Shown: positions 1 through 10,980 of the stretch, one piece after another
Layout of the letters: every line of letters starts with the position of its first letter
Numbering within the stretch: position 1 is the first letter of the stretch
From: Hyperoplus lanceolatus
Taxonomy: Eukaryota > Chordata > Actinopteri > Uranoscopiformes > Ammodytidae
DNA: 64,000 nt
Direction: 5' to 3'
Assembly (NCBI GenBank): GCA_026929865.2
Contig: CM049400.1
Span: forward strand, 20,168,501 to 20,232,500
Position numbers and translations under genes: made by a program
Notes under the pieces: model-generated
What the model was told of the DNA's origin: nothing
The model's database searches: none
The model's input: only the letters and a program-made list of their open reading frames with translations

Positions 1-5
1 TATTT

Positions 6-203
6 TCAGTATAAAAAAAGAAAATACTGTCTGGGTTTGCACAGCTCGATTTTCTTCACAGTGATGGTGATAGTAAGATCTGGATGGTGCCTTTTCAAAT
101 GTGTATGCATGTTTGACGTGTTGGCTCCCTTTATATGTCCATGGTTGGCTCCTACATAGGCGATCGCGGTGAAACAATAACCTGTGTGCCAACATTGTTC
201 CAC
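6..203 (-). pseudogene. BED zinc-finger fragment of a hAT transposase
   Basis: The minus-strand frame contains NTSNMHTHLKRHHPDL at about residues 29-44. This matches the C-terminal half of a BED finger (conserved H-x-x-x-H spacing after an NTSNLxxHLxxHHP-type motif), the DNA-binding module at the N terminus of hAT transposases and ZBED proteins. The two cysteines of a full C2H2-type BED finger are not seen upstream in an intact arrangement, and the frame ends soon after, near the window edge. It is a remnant, not a functional gene. Its strand agrees with the hAT terminus at 993. Confidence 0.5.
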
Positions 204-429
204 ACGTTTATCACTGTTTTCATAATTCTACTGGAATCCGAAGTTATCCCTCAAACGGGATTTGAATAACGGGGGCGCCTGCAAGCTCCGGTTTCCTGTT
301 GACTTTCGCCATGCAGTTCGCTCTCGGTTCGAAAGCACTGTATAACATTTTTATTTGCACTACTCATAGACTGTAAAAGAAAAGAGGGGTAGCCTACAAC
401 AACTGCTAATAGGGATGCAAACGGAACAC

Positions 430-735
430 TAGAGCGGAGAGGTGTGTATCTCCTGCTCTGACCGCAGCTGGGAGGGGCTGCTGCACGAGGACCTGTCCGC
501 CTGTCAGTGGTCTGTTACGGGGGAGCTTATATGTCCATGCGGGGGAGGTGCCTCGGAGGCAGCCGCTGCCCGTTTAGAAAAAAAAAAAAGAGCGATACAT
601 GCTTTAGCGACAGTCTCCAAAAGTCACCAATAACACCAGAAAAAGTAGCTAGATTTGTCGCTAGTAGCTTTTTTGGAAAAAAAAAAAAAAACGCCAAAGG
701 GGTCTCAAAAGTCGCTAAGTTAGCAACACAGCATC
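430..735. repeat. Repeat shared with hAT element at 59946-61596
   Basis: Blocks such as AGATTTGTCGCTAGTAGCTT, CAATAACACC and CAGCCGCTGCCCGT recur at about 61100-61460 in the same order (gagaggtgtgtatctcctgctctg, then a CTAACCGCC/CTGTCCGCC-like block, then AGTCTCCAAA, then the oligo-A runs). The two copies are diverged. This is the leader or untranslated part of a hAT family, not coding sequence. Confidence 0.5.
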
Positions 736-1135
736 CTCATGCTGTGCTCACCATGGAGACAACAGACTCTAAATCGCTGGCTGCTACTGCGCACGTGCGA
801 GCGAGCCGGAGGCTAAATGGTCCGGGGGGAACTCCGACTACAAGTTTTAAGTTCCACACCGCAGAACAAGCCTGTACATTCGCCATATTAACGCTATGTA
901 TGCCACGAACGGACCGCGGTCCACCTCTGTAACACCAAATACGTGCCTGTACCGTCACGGTACGGTACAAATACGAGTATCGTTACACCCCTACTAGATA
1001 TGCACCACTCCTGTGGCTGTGGGTATGAAACAACATCATATTCCGCTGACACTCTCCACAGGTACATGTGCTTCAGCAAAGTTGTAAAGTAGCTGTTCGA
1101 TTGGGCCAAAATATCTATTTTTTTTCTGTATTTTT

Positions 1136-2134
1136 TAGTGCTGTCAGTTTAACGCGTTATTAACGGCGTTAACACAAACCCATTTTAACGGCGTTAATGT
1201 TTTTATCACGCGATTAACGCTCGTCATGGCCTAGCAAACGTTGTGGTTTGTTCACATGCTGTTGCATCAACTAGTAATGTTAGAACAACACCACAAACTA
1301 TACATATGGTTCTCAATAAAGTTACTGTTAATTCAAACTGAACATGTTCTACAGCGTCATTTCACATTAAAATCATTTAACTGGCAAAACCGCTAAACGT
1401 CAGGTCAATTTTGACTTTTATTTTGAAGCAGAAACCGGAACCTAGCACTTCCTAGCTCAGCTGCACGACCTTCACTAGTAGCGTCTTCCATGTTGTGACT
1501 CTGGGACTTTGCGGAAAAAGAACAGAAAAGAAAGCTTGTCATTTGCAAAAGTCCTATTATAACACCTGCGCCCCCACCAAAACCTCTATGAACGTTAGTG
1601 GCAGCCTCCAGTCATTTATTTTCACTTTCGCTACGAAGGGCGACTGAAGCCTCGGCTGCAGCAGTGCCATGGCAACCACCAGCACACAGGTGTATAGTGT
1701 GTCCACTCCACACAGTCTGAAATGAGCCGTGGATGAATGACTCCCAAAACATTTAGGCCTACAACAACCAGTTTAGTTTAGCCTTAATACTAATTTGTTT
1801 TACATAGCCTATGTTGTTTTATGGTTTGTTTTTTAAATAAAAAGGAAGTTTCAATTATGTTTGTATAAGCTGTTCTAGGGATTGGGGGGTAGCCTACATT
1901 GTGGGCTATTTGCACGGAATTGAAAATTATGATATTTTAGAAGAAATACACTGAATTACAAGGGTGTAGAGAATGGGTGTGATAAGAGCATTAAAATGAG
2001 AAAAAAGAATGTGACAAAAAGAAATAAAGGGACATTTAGGCTAGAATAGATAAGAATGTGTGATTAATCGCGAGTTAACTATGACATTAATGCGATTAAT
2101 CGTGATTAAATATTTTAATCGTCTGACAGCACTA
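1136..2134. mobile_element. Non-autonomous hAT-type element, 999 bp
   Basis: The ends are TAGTGCTGTCAG at 1136 and its reverse complement CTGACAGCACTA ending at 2134. They are flanked by a perfect 8-bp target duplication, GTATTTTT (1128-1135 and 2135-2142). Subterminal DNA is rich in TTAACG / CGATTAA motifs at both ends. No transposase-like frame is present. An 8-bp TSD with ends of this type is the hallmark of hAT elements. A solo right end of the same family lies at about 60325-60451. Confidence 0.85.
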
Positions 2135-2399
2135 GTATTTTTCTTAAACTGATTTTGGTTGATTTTTTTTTTCGATTCTGAAAATCAGCCACCAATGGCA
2201 GCCCAGTGGTGTGTTGATCAAATGAGATAGAGGGAATGTATGTGTTGATGTGTGACAGAAGAAAGGAGCAGTCATCGTCCATCTATATTTTTAATACTTG
2301 AACAATTTTAGCTCCTCTATAGAACTAACAGGTAAAAACCACTGTATTAGACAATTCTAGTTTAATAAACAGTGAACGCCTGTACATGTTTTGGCATCA

Positions 2400-2697
2400 T
2401 TAAAGACCTACTTCACCGGTGGGAATATGAAGGTGTATTGAATTCTGAGATCCTATTTAGTGTGCAAAAAAAATTTAATTGGTTCATCCTAGCCTGAGAA
2501 AAGGCAGAAAAAGTGTTTTATGGTCTCACTGTCTAACCCTACATTTTCCTTACTGTGACATCACAGTAAGGGCTGGGATTAACAGGACAGCTGGGCCAAG
2601 GGAAGACAGAGGGAAGAAAACCCTCATTCATTATATTGAAATAGTGATTTTATAATGATAGAACGCCTGTTCTGTATGGGTGAAGTATTCCTTTAAG
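2400..2697. mobile_element. MITE with CACTTCACC-type inverted ends and a central hairpin
   Basis: The left end TTAAAGACCTACTTCACC and the right end GGTGAAGTATTCCTTTAA are imperfect inverted repeats about 300 bp apart. The middle holds a perfect 11-bp stem, CCTTACTGTGA / TCACAGTAAGG (2548-2558 and 2561-2571). A second partial copy is at 34992-35173. There is no reading frame. A three-base target duplication is possible but not secure, so the superfamily is open. Confidence 0.6.
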
Positions 2698-2856
2698 TAC
2701 GGGCCCTCAAGTATCGAGGGCCTGTAACTTATTATTATCCATCATACTTATTCTTCTTCTGTTTCTTATTCTTCCATTACATTTTTCTAGCTCCTACTCT
2801 TCCCACACCGTTTCGCGCAGAAAATCAAACATTTCACAGAACGTGCACCCTTACCC

Positions 2857-3095
2857 TAGCCTGGTTCTACCAGACCATCGTACTTAATTTTTAAAACTAT
2901 TGGATCTGCCCAGTGCCACTCTGAATCTGCCAACCAACCATGTCATGCACCGGCTTCTGAGCCACTCCTTCTGTTCGCTGATTGGACCGGCAGAAATCTG
3001 TCCGGAGAAAACCTAAGAATATACTGCACACCCAGACTGACTACTGAAGGGAAATGAAAATTGAGCGGAAGTAGTAGGCGGGCGGTGCCAGGCTA
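2857..3095. mobile_element. Short element with TAGCCTGG ends and 9-bp TSD
   Basis: The ends TAGCCTGG (2857) and CCAGGCTA (ending 3095) are flanked by an exact 9-bp duplication, CCCTTACCC (2848-2856 and 3096-3104). The related repeat at 5938 shows the uninterrupted target. Internal sequence (TTGGATCTGCCCAGTGCCAC, AGACTGACTACTGAAG) recurs at 30220-30597 and 44409-44595. A 9-bp TSD points towards Mutator- or Merlin-type transposition, but no transposase is present. Confidence 0.8.
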
Positions 3096-3288
3096 CCCTT
3101 ACCCCACTGGGTGTGCTATTATACCGTTTGTTTTTATATTCCGCTGTTGTTAAGCCCCGACTGAAAAAAGTTTGAGAGGCCACGCCCCTCACACTGTTAC
3201 TCCGATTGACTTGAAATTTCTCACACAGGTACAATTGAGGGTTCTCTACAAAACAGCCTCTGGGACCATGTAAGTCCGCCTGGGAATA

Positions 3289-3676
3289 CAGGTGAAACTC
3301 GAAAAATTATTCATTCAACCTAAATGGTGAAACTAATATATTATATAGACTCATTACATTCAAAGTGAGATATTTCAAGCCTTTATTTGTTATAATTGTG
3401 ATTATTATGGCTTACAGCTTGTGAAAACCCCAAATTCAAAATCTCAGAAAATTAGAATATTACATAAAATCAATAAAAAAAGGATTTTAAATACAGAAAT
3501 GTCGGCCCTCTAGAAAGTATAATTATACATATGTACTAAGTACTTGGTTTGGGTCCCTTCACATATCTCACTTTGCATGTAATGAGTCTGTATAAGATAT
3601 TATTTTCACCTTTAAAGTTGAATTACTGAAATAAATTAACTTTTGCACAATATTCTAATTTTTCGAGTTTCACCTG
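3289..3676. mobile_element. Tc1/mariner-type MITE, CAGGTGAAACTCG ends
   Basis: The ends CAGGTGAAACTCGAAAAATT and its reverse complement are flanked by the dinucleotide TA (3287-3288 and 3677-3678). The inverted homology extends inward for roughly 100 bases (GACTCATTACATTCAAAGTG against CACTTTGCATGTAATGAGTC). The element is 388 bp with no transposase. TA flanks and long inverted repeats are the Tc1/mariner hallmark. Confidence 0.85.
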
Positions 3677-3960
3677 TATTTGACTGTGGGAAATTTGCGT
3701 TCGTTGTAGCACCACCTAGTGGCAGGCATGTCTGATTTTTTTTGTCTGCGTACCAGGCATGGACCTGGATCTAGTCATGCAAGTGGCATGTCTGCACCCT
3801 TTACGGTTTGGGCTGTTGACACAGGTTTAGGGGACTCCAAATAATATTAATAAAAATTCTCACAAAAAACAATAGGGCAGGGCTTGGGAACCGCGTTGCT
3901 CTGCAAAACACGGTCCCAGCTCCAGCTCAGACTTGGGCCCCTAGATATTGGTGAATAGGT

Positions 3961-4374
3961 CTGAATTTTGAAGCATACCTGTGTTAATCCTTCTCTGGGT
4001 TGCTGTGCTGAGACAGCCTGTATTTACATATGCAGAGGATCCCACTGTTTTGAGCACGGCATTGACAAGACAGAGCAATTAATCATCCCCAAATACTCCC
4101 GCCGTGCAACAGACGACCCTTGCAGAACATGCTGCCACAGAGGGTGTGCAGGTGTGAGTCAAGCTGCAAGAGAAATTTTCCGAAACCAGCCTATTCCTCC
4201 ATATTCCTTGTTCGTCACGACTATCTCGACATTGAACAGAAACCTACATCTAATATTTGATCCTTCCCCCATTTTTGAATAAACATATATTTTCTATTGC
4301 AAAATCCATTTGAATTACTAATATCAAATATATATATCAGTGATCCTTAAGAACAGGGACAAAAGGCTGTCTTC
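3961..4374. other. No gene seen
   Basis: A 104-codon open frame crosses 3968-4282 but shows no recognisable domain and no repeat homology elsewhere in the window. An AT-rich stretch follows at 4310-4340. Nothing here can be supported as a feature. Confidence 0.5.
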
Positions 4375-4480
4375 TAGGGTTGTACGGTATAAACGGTATA
4401 GAAGGTAAACCGGTATGAAGTTGCGCTCTGATATGGATTTTGACTCGACCGTGTCACCGGTATAGCAGTTATAAAGCATG
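4375..4480 (+). mobile_element. Possible solo hAT end (TAGGGTTGTACGGTAT)
   Basis: TAGGGTTGTACGGTATAAAC at 4375 followed by GGTATAG / ACCGGTAT motifs has the look of a hAT terminus with subterminal repeats. No matching reverse-complement end was found downstream and no 8-bp duplication can be assigned. Low confidence. Confidence 0.3.
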
Positions 4481-4801
4481 CGATGAGCACTGCCACACCA
4501 TGAATGCAGGCGGCCGCTGCATCGTCACCCATCCCGTGTCATTCACAAAAAGAAATTGCAGTAGAGGATGTATGTTACTGTGCTGATCGGCTAATATCAC
4601 TAGTTTTACTTCAGAAGTGTCGGCCAAAACACAGCCAATACACCGCCCAAAATGTCAGAATATGAAGCATGAGACGAGGAGTAAGGATGTATCCGTTGTT
4701 TATTTCCTTTTTTAACATGCACAGCAGCATACAGATCCCGGGAAAAGAACAATAGCAATATGCTCGTGATGAGACATTGGCGCTCGCCTAGAGAGGGTCA
4801 T

Positions 4802-5178
4802 GCCTGATTTGTACTTGTGCGGCTTTGCGCCTCTGCGTTCTCTGCTGGGTAGCATGGACACCGAACGTTCTCATGAACCGTTGGTAGTAGTTTCGCCCGT
4901 GTTGCAGATTGCACACTGCACTTTAGATGTAAATCGGCGAAATCCGTTGCTAAACAAATGAAAACTGGAAGATTTTGAGTTTGATGATAATGAGGAAGAG
5001 CTTGTGTACCCTCCTTGTTGCTTTGATACCCAATCAAACCTCTGCGGCATCTGGTGCATAGTCACAATTTTCAGTTGGTACGCGACACGGCTCTGCGTGG
5101 CTCTGAGGCCACCGCACAGGCTCTCTGCGGCTTCGCGGAGGCTCTGCGCACGCGGTACCGCACAAGTATAAATCAGGC
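4802..5178. mobile_element. MITE with GCCTGATTTRTACTTGTGCGG ends
   Basis: GCCTGATTTGTACTTGTGCG at 4802 and CGCACAAGTATAAATCAGGC ending at 5178 are inverted repeats. The similarity continues into GC-rich GCAGAGCC / GGCTCTGC blocks. It is about 377 bp long with no coding frame that resembles a known protein. A target duplication is not obvious, so the superfamily is left open. Confidence 0.55.
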
Positions 5179-5382
5179 TTCAGGCTGCGCTCTTCACTCA
5201 CAGCCCGGTGAGAAGTGTGTCCTCGCGATGAAGCTTGTCCACTCGCGAAAACTATTCTGTGCGCGCGTGGTTTTCATGTCAGTTTTTATAAAAAATAAAC
5301 ACCACACAAGGAGTTTAAACTGAAATGAAAGTTAAGAGATGATAGAATCAGAAACCGATTGTAAAAGAAAAGGCAGCCACCA

Positions 5383-5937
5383 GGGGCCTCATTTATAAAG
5401 CTTTGCGTGGGATTCACGTGGAAGCTGTCGTACGGCAGAAATTTAGGATGTACGTGCGAACAAAAATATTCGGATTTATAAAACAGTGCGCACTCACGTC
5501 TTACGCCTGTTTCCCTTTATAAATCACAATCAACTCTAAATGTGGCGCAGCCTTTGCAGGCTTCACGTAACGCCCATATTTTAACCCTTTCTTTATATGT
5601 CCATGATATTTACCCATAGTCATTGACACGCCCAAATTAATATCATTTACTGAGTGCATGAAGGCGGTAGTGGCGATCGCCGACTGAAAGGGAAATGGAA
5701 AACTCCACACGGTGTGGATCACTGCGGTTACGCCGAAGTACCCGTTGGAGAAGTGGCGACCAGTGAAAATATAGTTTGGTGGCACATTGTGAGCACAAAG
5801 GCGTCACAGTGTGGCGATCTCTGTGAAAGCTGTGGCCGAAATAAAAAGAAGCAATCCGACATAGAAGTGGACGCAAAAAAGTGCATATCGTCACACAGCA
5901 GTGTTTGTGCCACGAGTGGGGGGCACTGAGACCCTTC
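5383..5937 (+). mobile_element. PIF/Harbinger-type element, left part only
   Basis: The end GGGGCCTCATTTATAAAG at 5383 is a widespread fish DNA-transposon terminus that I associate with Harbinger. Downstream the plus strand keeps a Myb/SANT-like coding remnant (5830-5929), as expected for the second protein of Harbinger elements. The right end is missing: homology stops at about 5938, where the unclassified repeat begins. Confidence 0.5.
5654..5929 (+). pseudogene. Harbinger Myb/SANT-like protein remnant
   Basis: The C-terminal third of this 91-codon frame reads SDIEVDAKKCISSHSSVCAT after a lysine-rich stretch. It resembles the third helix and tail of the Myb/SANT-like DNA-binding domain (NAIF1 / MSANTD type: KKKWSDxKxxxKRR then an SVCATGGG-like tail) found in the accessory protein of PIF/Harbinger transposons, which takes the transposase into the nucleus and to the element ends. 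The key tryptophan of KKWSD is lost (KKKQSD). Upstream the homology is in another frame (about 5700-5830), so at least one frameshift is present. Family assignment is from motif memory, moderately sure. Confidence 0.45.
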
Positions 5938-6955
5938 ATGCAAAAATTTCACAGAATGTGCGTCCCCACCCCACGGGGTTTGCTATTATACAGTTTTTTG
6001 AATTTCCGCTAGGGGGCGCTGTTATGAAGTCCCGACTGAAAGAATTTTGAGTGGCCACGCCCCGCACACCGTAACTCCGATTGACTTGAAATTTCTCACA
6101 CAGGTGTATGTTAGGGTGCTCTACAAAAAAGCCTCTGGGACCATAAAAATTCTTCAGGGAATATTTCCCACTAATTAGCATAAACTGAAAAACAGGGTGT
6201 TATCCACAACTTTCTGGAATTTTACTGTATCAACACCAAATTTCTCGTGAAGCCCCGGGGGACTACAATAAACATACCCGTAAAAGATTAGTAGGACAAC
6301 TTGAAAAACATGGCCGCCATTGACCAAAAAGTTTACGCAGGGGCGGGGCCTATCCACAAATTGGCCATAACTCCTTAACCATAGGTCCTATCATAATCAA
6401 ACTTCCTGGGTATGTGCAGAAGTCATGTGGTAGCGTGCCCCTCGAAGCTTATCGAGATTAACCCATAGGGGGCGCCACAAATGCCCCCTGACTCTGATTG
6501 ACTTGCAATTTCGTACCCATGTACAGCTCATGGTGCTCTACAATATAGCCTCTCGGACAATAGGGGTCAGCCTTGATTATTTTTTTCGCCGCCATTGCCC
6601 AAAATGTTTATGCAGGGGCGAGGCTTATTAACAAATTGGCCATAACTCCTTAACCATAGGTCCTATCATCATGAAACTTGCAGGATATGTGCAGAAGACA
6701 TGTGGTAGCATGGCCCTCTAAGCTCCTTGTCGAGGTTAACCCATAGGGGGCGCCACAAATGCGAAAAACATCATTCACCAATGCAATGTTTGACAGGCCA
6801 CGCCCCTTTCCCCCTGACTCCAATTGACTTATTATGTGTCAGACATGTACAGCTCATGTTGCTCTACGATAAAGTCTCTCGGACCATAGGGGTCAGCCGT
6901 GATTTTTTTTCTTCCCCGATTTTCCCCGTACTTTCAAAATCTCCGCGGGATTTTC
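5938..6955. repeat. Unclassified interspersed repeat, copy 2, with degenerate tandem units
   Basis: This is the fuller copy of the repeat at 2698-3960. It contains three diverged units that each start near GATTGACTTG (about 6082, 6492 and 6822) and carry CTCTACA, GCCTCTSGGAC and, in the last two, ATAGGGGTCAGCC. GGCCATAACTCCTTAACCAT occurs at about 6362 and 6641, and ACCCATAGGGGGCGCCACAA at about 6461 and 6739. Spacing of the units varies from about 280 to 410 bp. No coding frame. Confidence 0.65.
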
Positions 6956-7109
6956 TAGTTATAATTATAATTAGGTTCAAATGAATACTACATATTAAGC
7001 CTCTCTTTTGTGCAAAGTACCTCATCTGCAATCACCACACGCAATATTGGTATTTTTCACTGTAAATCATAAGGAAATGGAAAATACAAAACTTACTACT
7101 ACTTGGTCT
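6956..7109. other. Short spacer, nothing recognised
   Basis: AT-rich sequence between the repeat at 5938-6955 and the hAT element that starts at 7110. It ends in the hAT target duplication CTTGGTCT (7102-7109). Confidence 0.5.
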
Positions 7110-7880
7110 CAGGGCCGGTTCTAGCCAGGCAGATTAGGGTGGGCTAATAGGAATAATAGGTGGGAGAGATACTGAAGGGGTGCTGAAAGCGGAATTTTGT
7201 TTGTCCCTGCAAGATATCTGCGCCTGCTTTTGGCGGTTACTGTACGCTTTTGTCAATGCTCTAAGGGGGGACCATGATAGCACTGCTACCAGAAGCTTTC
7301 CACACCATTATAACAACCATCTGCAACCTTCTTTGAAAAGCTACATTTTTTATTTTTAAAATTTTCTTAGAAAATAATAAATAGATAAAATATACAGAAT
7401 AATTTGCACAACACCTTCAAAAAGACACCTCAGAACTTTATGAAATATCACAGTATCTCTGAATTGAAAATCCACTTCTGGCAGAAACACTGATATGAAG
7501 GAATTTTCCAAACTAATTAGGCTAGTACAATTGAGGCGAAAAAATCTAATTTATGAAAATAAAACCTGCAGAGCTAAACATGCAATCGACTTTGATTATT
7601 GCTGTGTGGGAGATTTATTTCCTTGTGTGTTTTTTTTTCCAAACGTTTACGAATAAAAACATTTTTATAAACATCACCCTTTTTATAAAATCGCACCTTG
7701 CATCAACCTGAAAACCCATGGGCTATATTTACAGTAGGCTGCCTGAGCCGATAGAAGAGAAAGCTTTGGGAGAGTGCTTGCTGAGGGGCAGAGCTCGCGG
7801 ACAATAACGTTCACAAACAGTGCCCTGCTGATGCAGCAGCATCGTGAGAGGAGGAAGCAGCACTAGGCTTGTTTACAGGC

Positions 7881-10800
7881 TTAACTCCTTTGATGCACAA
7901 ATATATGCACACCCCTTCTAATGCGCAACATGGGTCAAAAATAGACCCACATTCATTTTCCATGTGTTTTCATGCTGGGTGAGTGTTTCTTTGTTGTATC
8001 TTTTGAAATCAATTTATTTTACTATTAAATGTCCCAATTATTCTTTTAATATCTTGTTTTAGATTAGTACAAGGTCAATCATTCCATTGTCCCTTTCTTA
8101 TTTTACGAATAAAAATAGATTTTGAATTAGTACAATTGTTTACACACACTACCAAAAATGACCCATTTATTCAAGTGTGGGATTTTGAATTAAATGACTA
8201 TATACAATACCAATAATTGCTTAAAATACTCACTTTAGCAGTGCTCTGGGCCAAATAATTTATACATTTTATATTTGAAATGTGTTTATTTATTATACAC
8301 ACATGGGCAGACAGGTAAGACATAACATAGACACATACCTCTGATAACGGATCTTATTGAACTGATATTTCAACCATTTTGCCATCTGATTATTTGTGAC
8401 CAAATAATAACAACTGATCACAGTAGATATCATTGAATAAATAGTTTAAAAATTGTAAACTTATTTGTGACCTAATAAAATAAAAAACATATGATCACAG
8501 TACAGTAGATAACATTGAACTGATAATTTAACTATGTAATCTGGATTTGTGACCACATAACACATAACATAACACATCTGATCACAGTAGACCGTTAAAA
8601 GCCATCTCAATTCTTGCATGCCTCACATAAATGACCATGACATGTCTATGCTCCTTACACACAGGCCTGGTGCACTGGGAACACCAGCTGCTGGCTTTTC
8701 TGTCCTTGCTAGTTGTGCAGATTGCACACCTCTTCCTCTTCCCTGGGCCCTCCTGCCTGATGCCGTCCTGTGGCTGTGTGATGCCTGGGTTTTGTTTTTT
8801 GATCCCGCATCTTCCCATTGCATCAAGGATGGGCTTTTGGAGTCTGGGTGTGCCCTCCATGCGCCTCCTCATATGTGGTATGACTAACTCCTTGCCCACA
8901 GCCTCATGAACAGGCGGCGTGCACTGCTCTGGCCACTCATGTACTCTGGATGTTGTGTACTGAAGGTGGTGTATGCGTTGAGGGTCGCAACATCCAGCAT
9001 GCTATACCAAAGGACCATCGGCCACCTCCTTGTTCTCCGCTTTCATGTGTAGGTGCCAACCATTTGATCCGTTGTGTCCACTCCTCCTTTTGTTTTGTTG
9101 TAGAACTGGATCACCTCTGGCTTCTTCTTTTGGTTGCTCTGATCCACTGCTTTGTCGTCGTGCATTGTACTCAAAAGGATAACAGACTTGCCTTTTTTCT
9201 GGACGTAGCTCACCATGGTCATGTTGCCTCTGAATCCAAACTCTGAGCTGTAGATCTCACGCAGTTTGGATGGCTTCATCACAGGTGGGATATCTGCCTT
9301 GTTCTGGCGGAGAGTGCCTACAACTGTTAGGTCCTTCTCAAGGAGCTTCTCAGCCAGAGGGACACTAGTGAAAAAGTTGTCCATCGTGATGTTCCGGCCT
9401 ATGGGAGGAAAAGAAAAGATTGCACTTTATAAGTATATGATTATTAAATTCAAAGACCTCACATTTATTCTTTTTTTTTTTTTTGCTTACACAGAAATCA
9501 TATAAAACAAATTACACACTGAAAGACTAGAAACATAGATATTGTGCTAGAACTGATACCCCAAGCTTCTTCTTAATCTCCTCTCCTGGCTGCCTCCCTG
9601 TGTAGACAGTTCCGTCTATTGCATAAGGCACCCTTGCATCGCACATCCAAAAGATTTTTAGCCCGTATTTGGCAGGCTTGCTGGGCATGTATTGCAGAAA
9701 CCTGCACCTGCCCCGGAATGTTTTGAGATGTGTCACTCCCACTGCTTTTCACTGTTGTTTTCCGTTTCCAAAAATGAAAAAAATATAGCGAAAATATCGA
9801 ACTATGTGCTTTTCAATGGGCGAACGCTCGACTAGCATACTTGTAATCGCGGGAAAATAATATTTTTGTATCAACTTTATAACATCATAACTCCGTTTCT
9901 ATTGGGTCTATTTGCATGAAACAAAAACTGGCAGAGACACTGAAACCAGCACTTTCTCCACCCGCTTCGGGTTGCCCTTTCAGGACCCTTATTGTAAAGT
10001 GTCCCTTTAACTTTATCAAGACTAGCTAGCTAGCATCTTTCACAAGTCTAGCTAGCTAGCAGTTATCTTTATTATTATTATTATTTATTTATTTATATAG
10101 CCCTTTACAACAAACCTTACAGTGTACCAAAGTGTATCTTTCACAATTCTTTCACAAGTATCTTTCACAAGTCTAACTAGCTAGCCAATAGTTATTTTCC
10201 TTCTAAGTATAAGTAGCCTACTTATTCAATAGACTGTATGACTAATTCTCAAGATAACTTAAACCCCAATCAATCAATTAATATACTTATATTTCACGAG
10301 TCATCAAATGTCAACAGCTAGCTAGCTAGCTACAGTAGCTCATTACTCTCTTTCTGACAAGAAATGGACTTAGTTCTTAAATTATCTTAAACATAATCAA
10401 TAATTATGCACAGTTATCACATCAAATTGCTTATCAGGTAAGATTATAATAATGTTAAAACAATACTTACATGTTTTGGATGTTCAAATTGTCCACAGCA
10501 AATTATTGTTCCAATTTCTGCAAACACAAACCAATGCGGGTCATTTCTGACCCATGTCTGAAAACTTCATGTAGACTGACAAAAGCTATGCTTATTCATA
10601 AAGGAAGAAAATAAAAATGAATAGTATGATTTGTGCTAAACAAAAAAAAAAAAAAAAAACAAATGAAATTTACTGAGTACTTGGTTTAGTAAATGATAAA
10701 ATACAGATTCAAAACATTCAGCAAAAGAAACACCAGCGATACATGAATTACATAGAGAGAAATGAATGTAGTCATTTTAGACCTATGTTGCGCATTATGG

Positions 10801-10980
10801 GTAGTGATACAAATGTGTTTATTCAAAATGTAAAAGAAAAAATTAGTATGAATTATGATCAAAAACAAAGTTAATTGAGGAATACCTGGAATACTGAATA
10901 ATGAATGAATTGATTGCAAAGATACAGCAGATAAAAACTCAGTCGGGTCACTAGACCCATGTTGTGCATCAAAGGGTTAA
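7881..10980 (-). mobile_element. piggyBac element, 3.1 kb, degenerate
   Basis: Both ends are TTAA followed by a shared inverted repeat: TTAACTCCTTTGATGCACAA at 7881 and TTGTGCATCAAAGGGTTAA ending at 10980. Subterminal GGGTC / GACCC pairs and ATGCGCAACA / TGTTGCGCAT pairs lie inside. A broken piggyBac transposase is encoded on the minus strand (8582-9742). Inside are GCTA-rich runs (about 10022-10060, 10318-10332), a SINE- or LINE-tail-like patch (about 10064-10140), and a poly-A run near 10641-10660. The element sits inside a hAT element and shares its right TTAA with the next element. Confidence 0.85.
8582..9742 (-). pseudogene. piggyBac transposase (DDD), truncated and frameshifted
   Basis: Three minus-strand pieces cover the middle and C terminus of a piggyBac transposase, the TTAA-specific cut-and-paste enzyme. 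9742-9562 carries KPAKYGLKIFWMCDARVPY, with the first catalytic Asp in MCDA. 9412-9043 carries MDNFFTSVPLAEKLL (second Asp) and YNKTKGGVDTTDQM (third Asp). 8899-8582 carries the C-terminal cysteine-rich domain (CAIC..WCSQC..PVCKEH). A likely intron of about 150 bp (acceptor ending at 9413) separates the first two pieces. Frameshifts or stops occur after VGTYT (about 9043) and near 8895. The N-terminal third is missing, since homology stops at about 9742. All three catalytic Asp survive, but the gene cannot make a full protein. Confidence 0.9.

Larger units (their letters stand above)
1..993 (-). mobile_element. hAT element remnant, 5' terminus at 993
   Basis: Read on the minus strand, a hAT-like terminus starts at 993 with TAGGGGTGTAACGATAC, followed by a palindromic subterminal stretch (about 948-970, GTACCGTCACGGTAC). 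A BED zinc-finger remnant lies farther along the same strand at 6-203, so orientation and order fit a hAT transposon whose remainder lies left of the window. The part at 430-735 resembles the 5' region of the hAT element at 59946-61596, so this stretch may be a mosaic. No target duplication can be checked because the other end is missing. Confidence 0.55.
2698..3960. repeat. Unclassified interspersed repeat, copy 1 (interrupted twice)
   Basis: Sequence around 2700-2856, 3105-3288 and 3679-3750 aligns with the copy at 5938-6955. Shared blocks are CATTTCACAGAA, GTGTGCTATTATA, GGCCACGCCCC and GACTTGAAATTTCTCACAC, then CTCTACAAAACAGCCTCTGG. Two later insertions (2857-3095 and 3289-3676) split it, and the uninterrupted second copy shows the empty sites. 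No coding potential. I do not recognise the family. Confidence 0.6.

Noticed and set aside
3968-4282. Cysteine-rich 104-codon frame
   Set aside because: Cysteines are not in a recognised spacing and no homology within the window supports it.
8618-9246. Plus-strand frames over 8618-9246
   Set aside because: Antisense shadows of the piggyBac transposase pieces.
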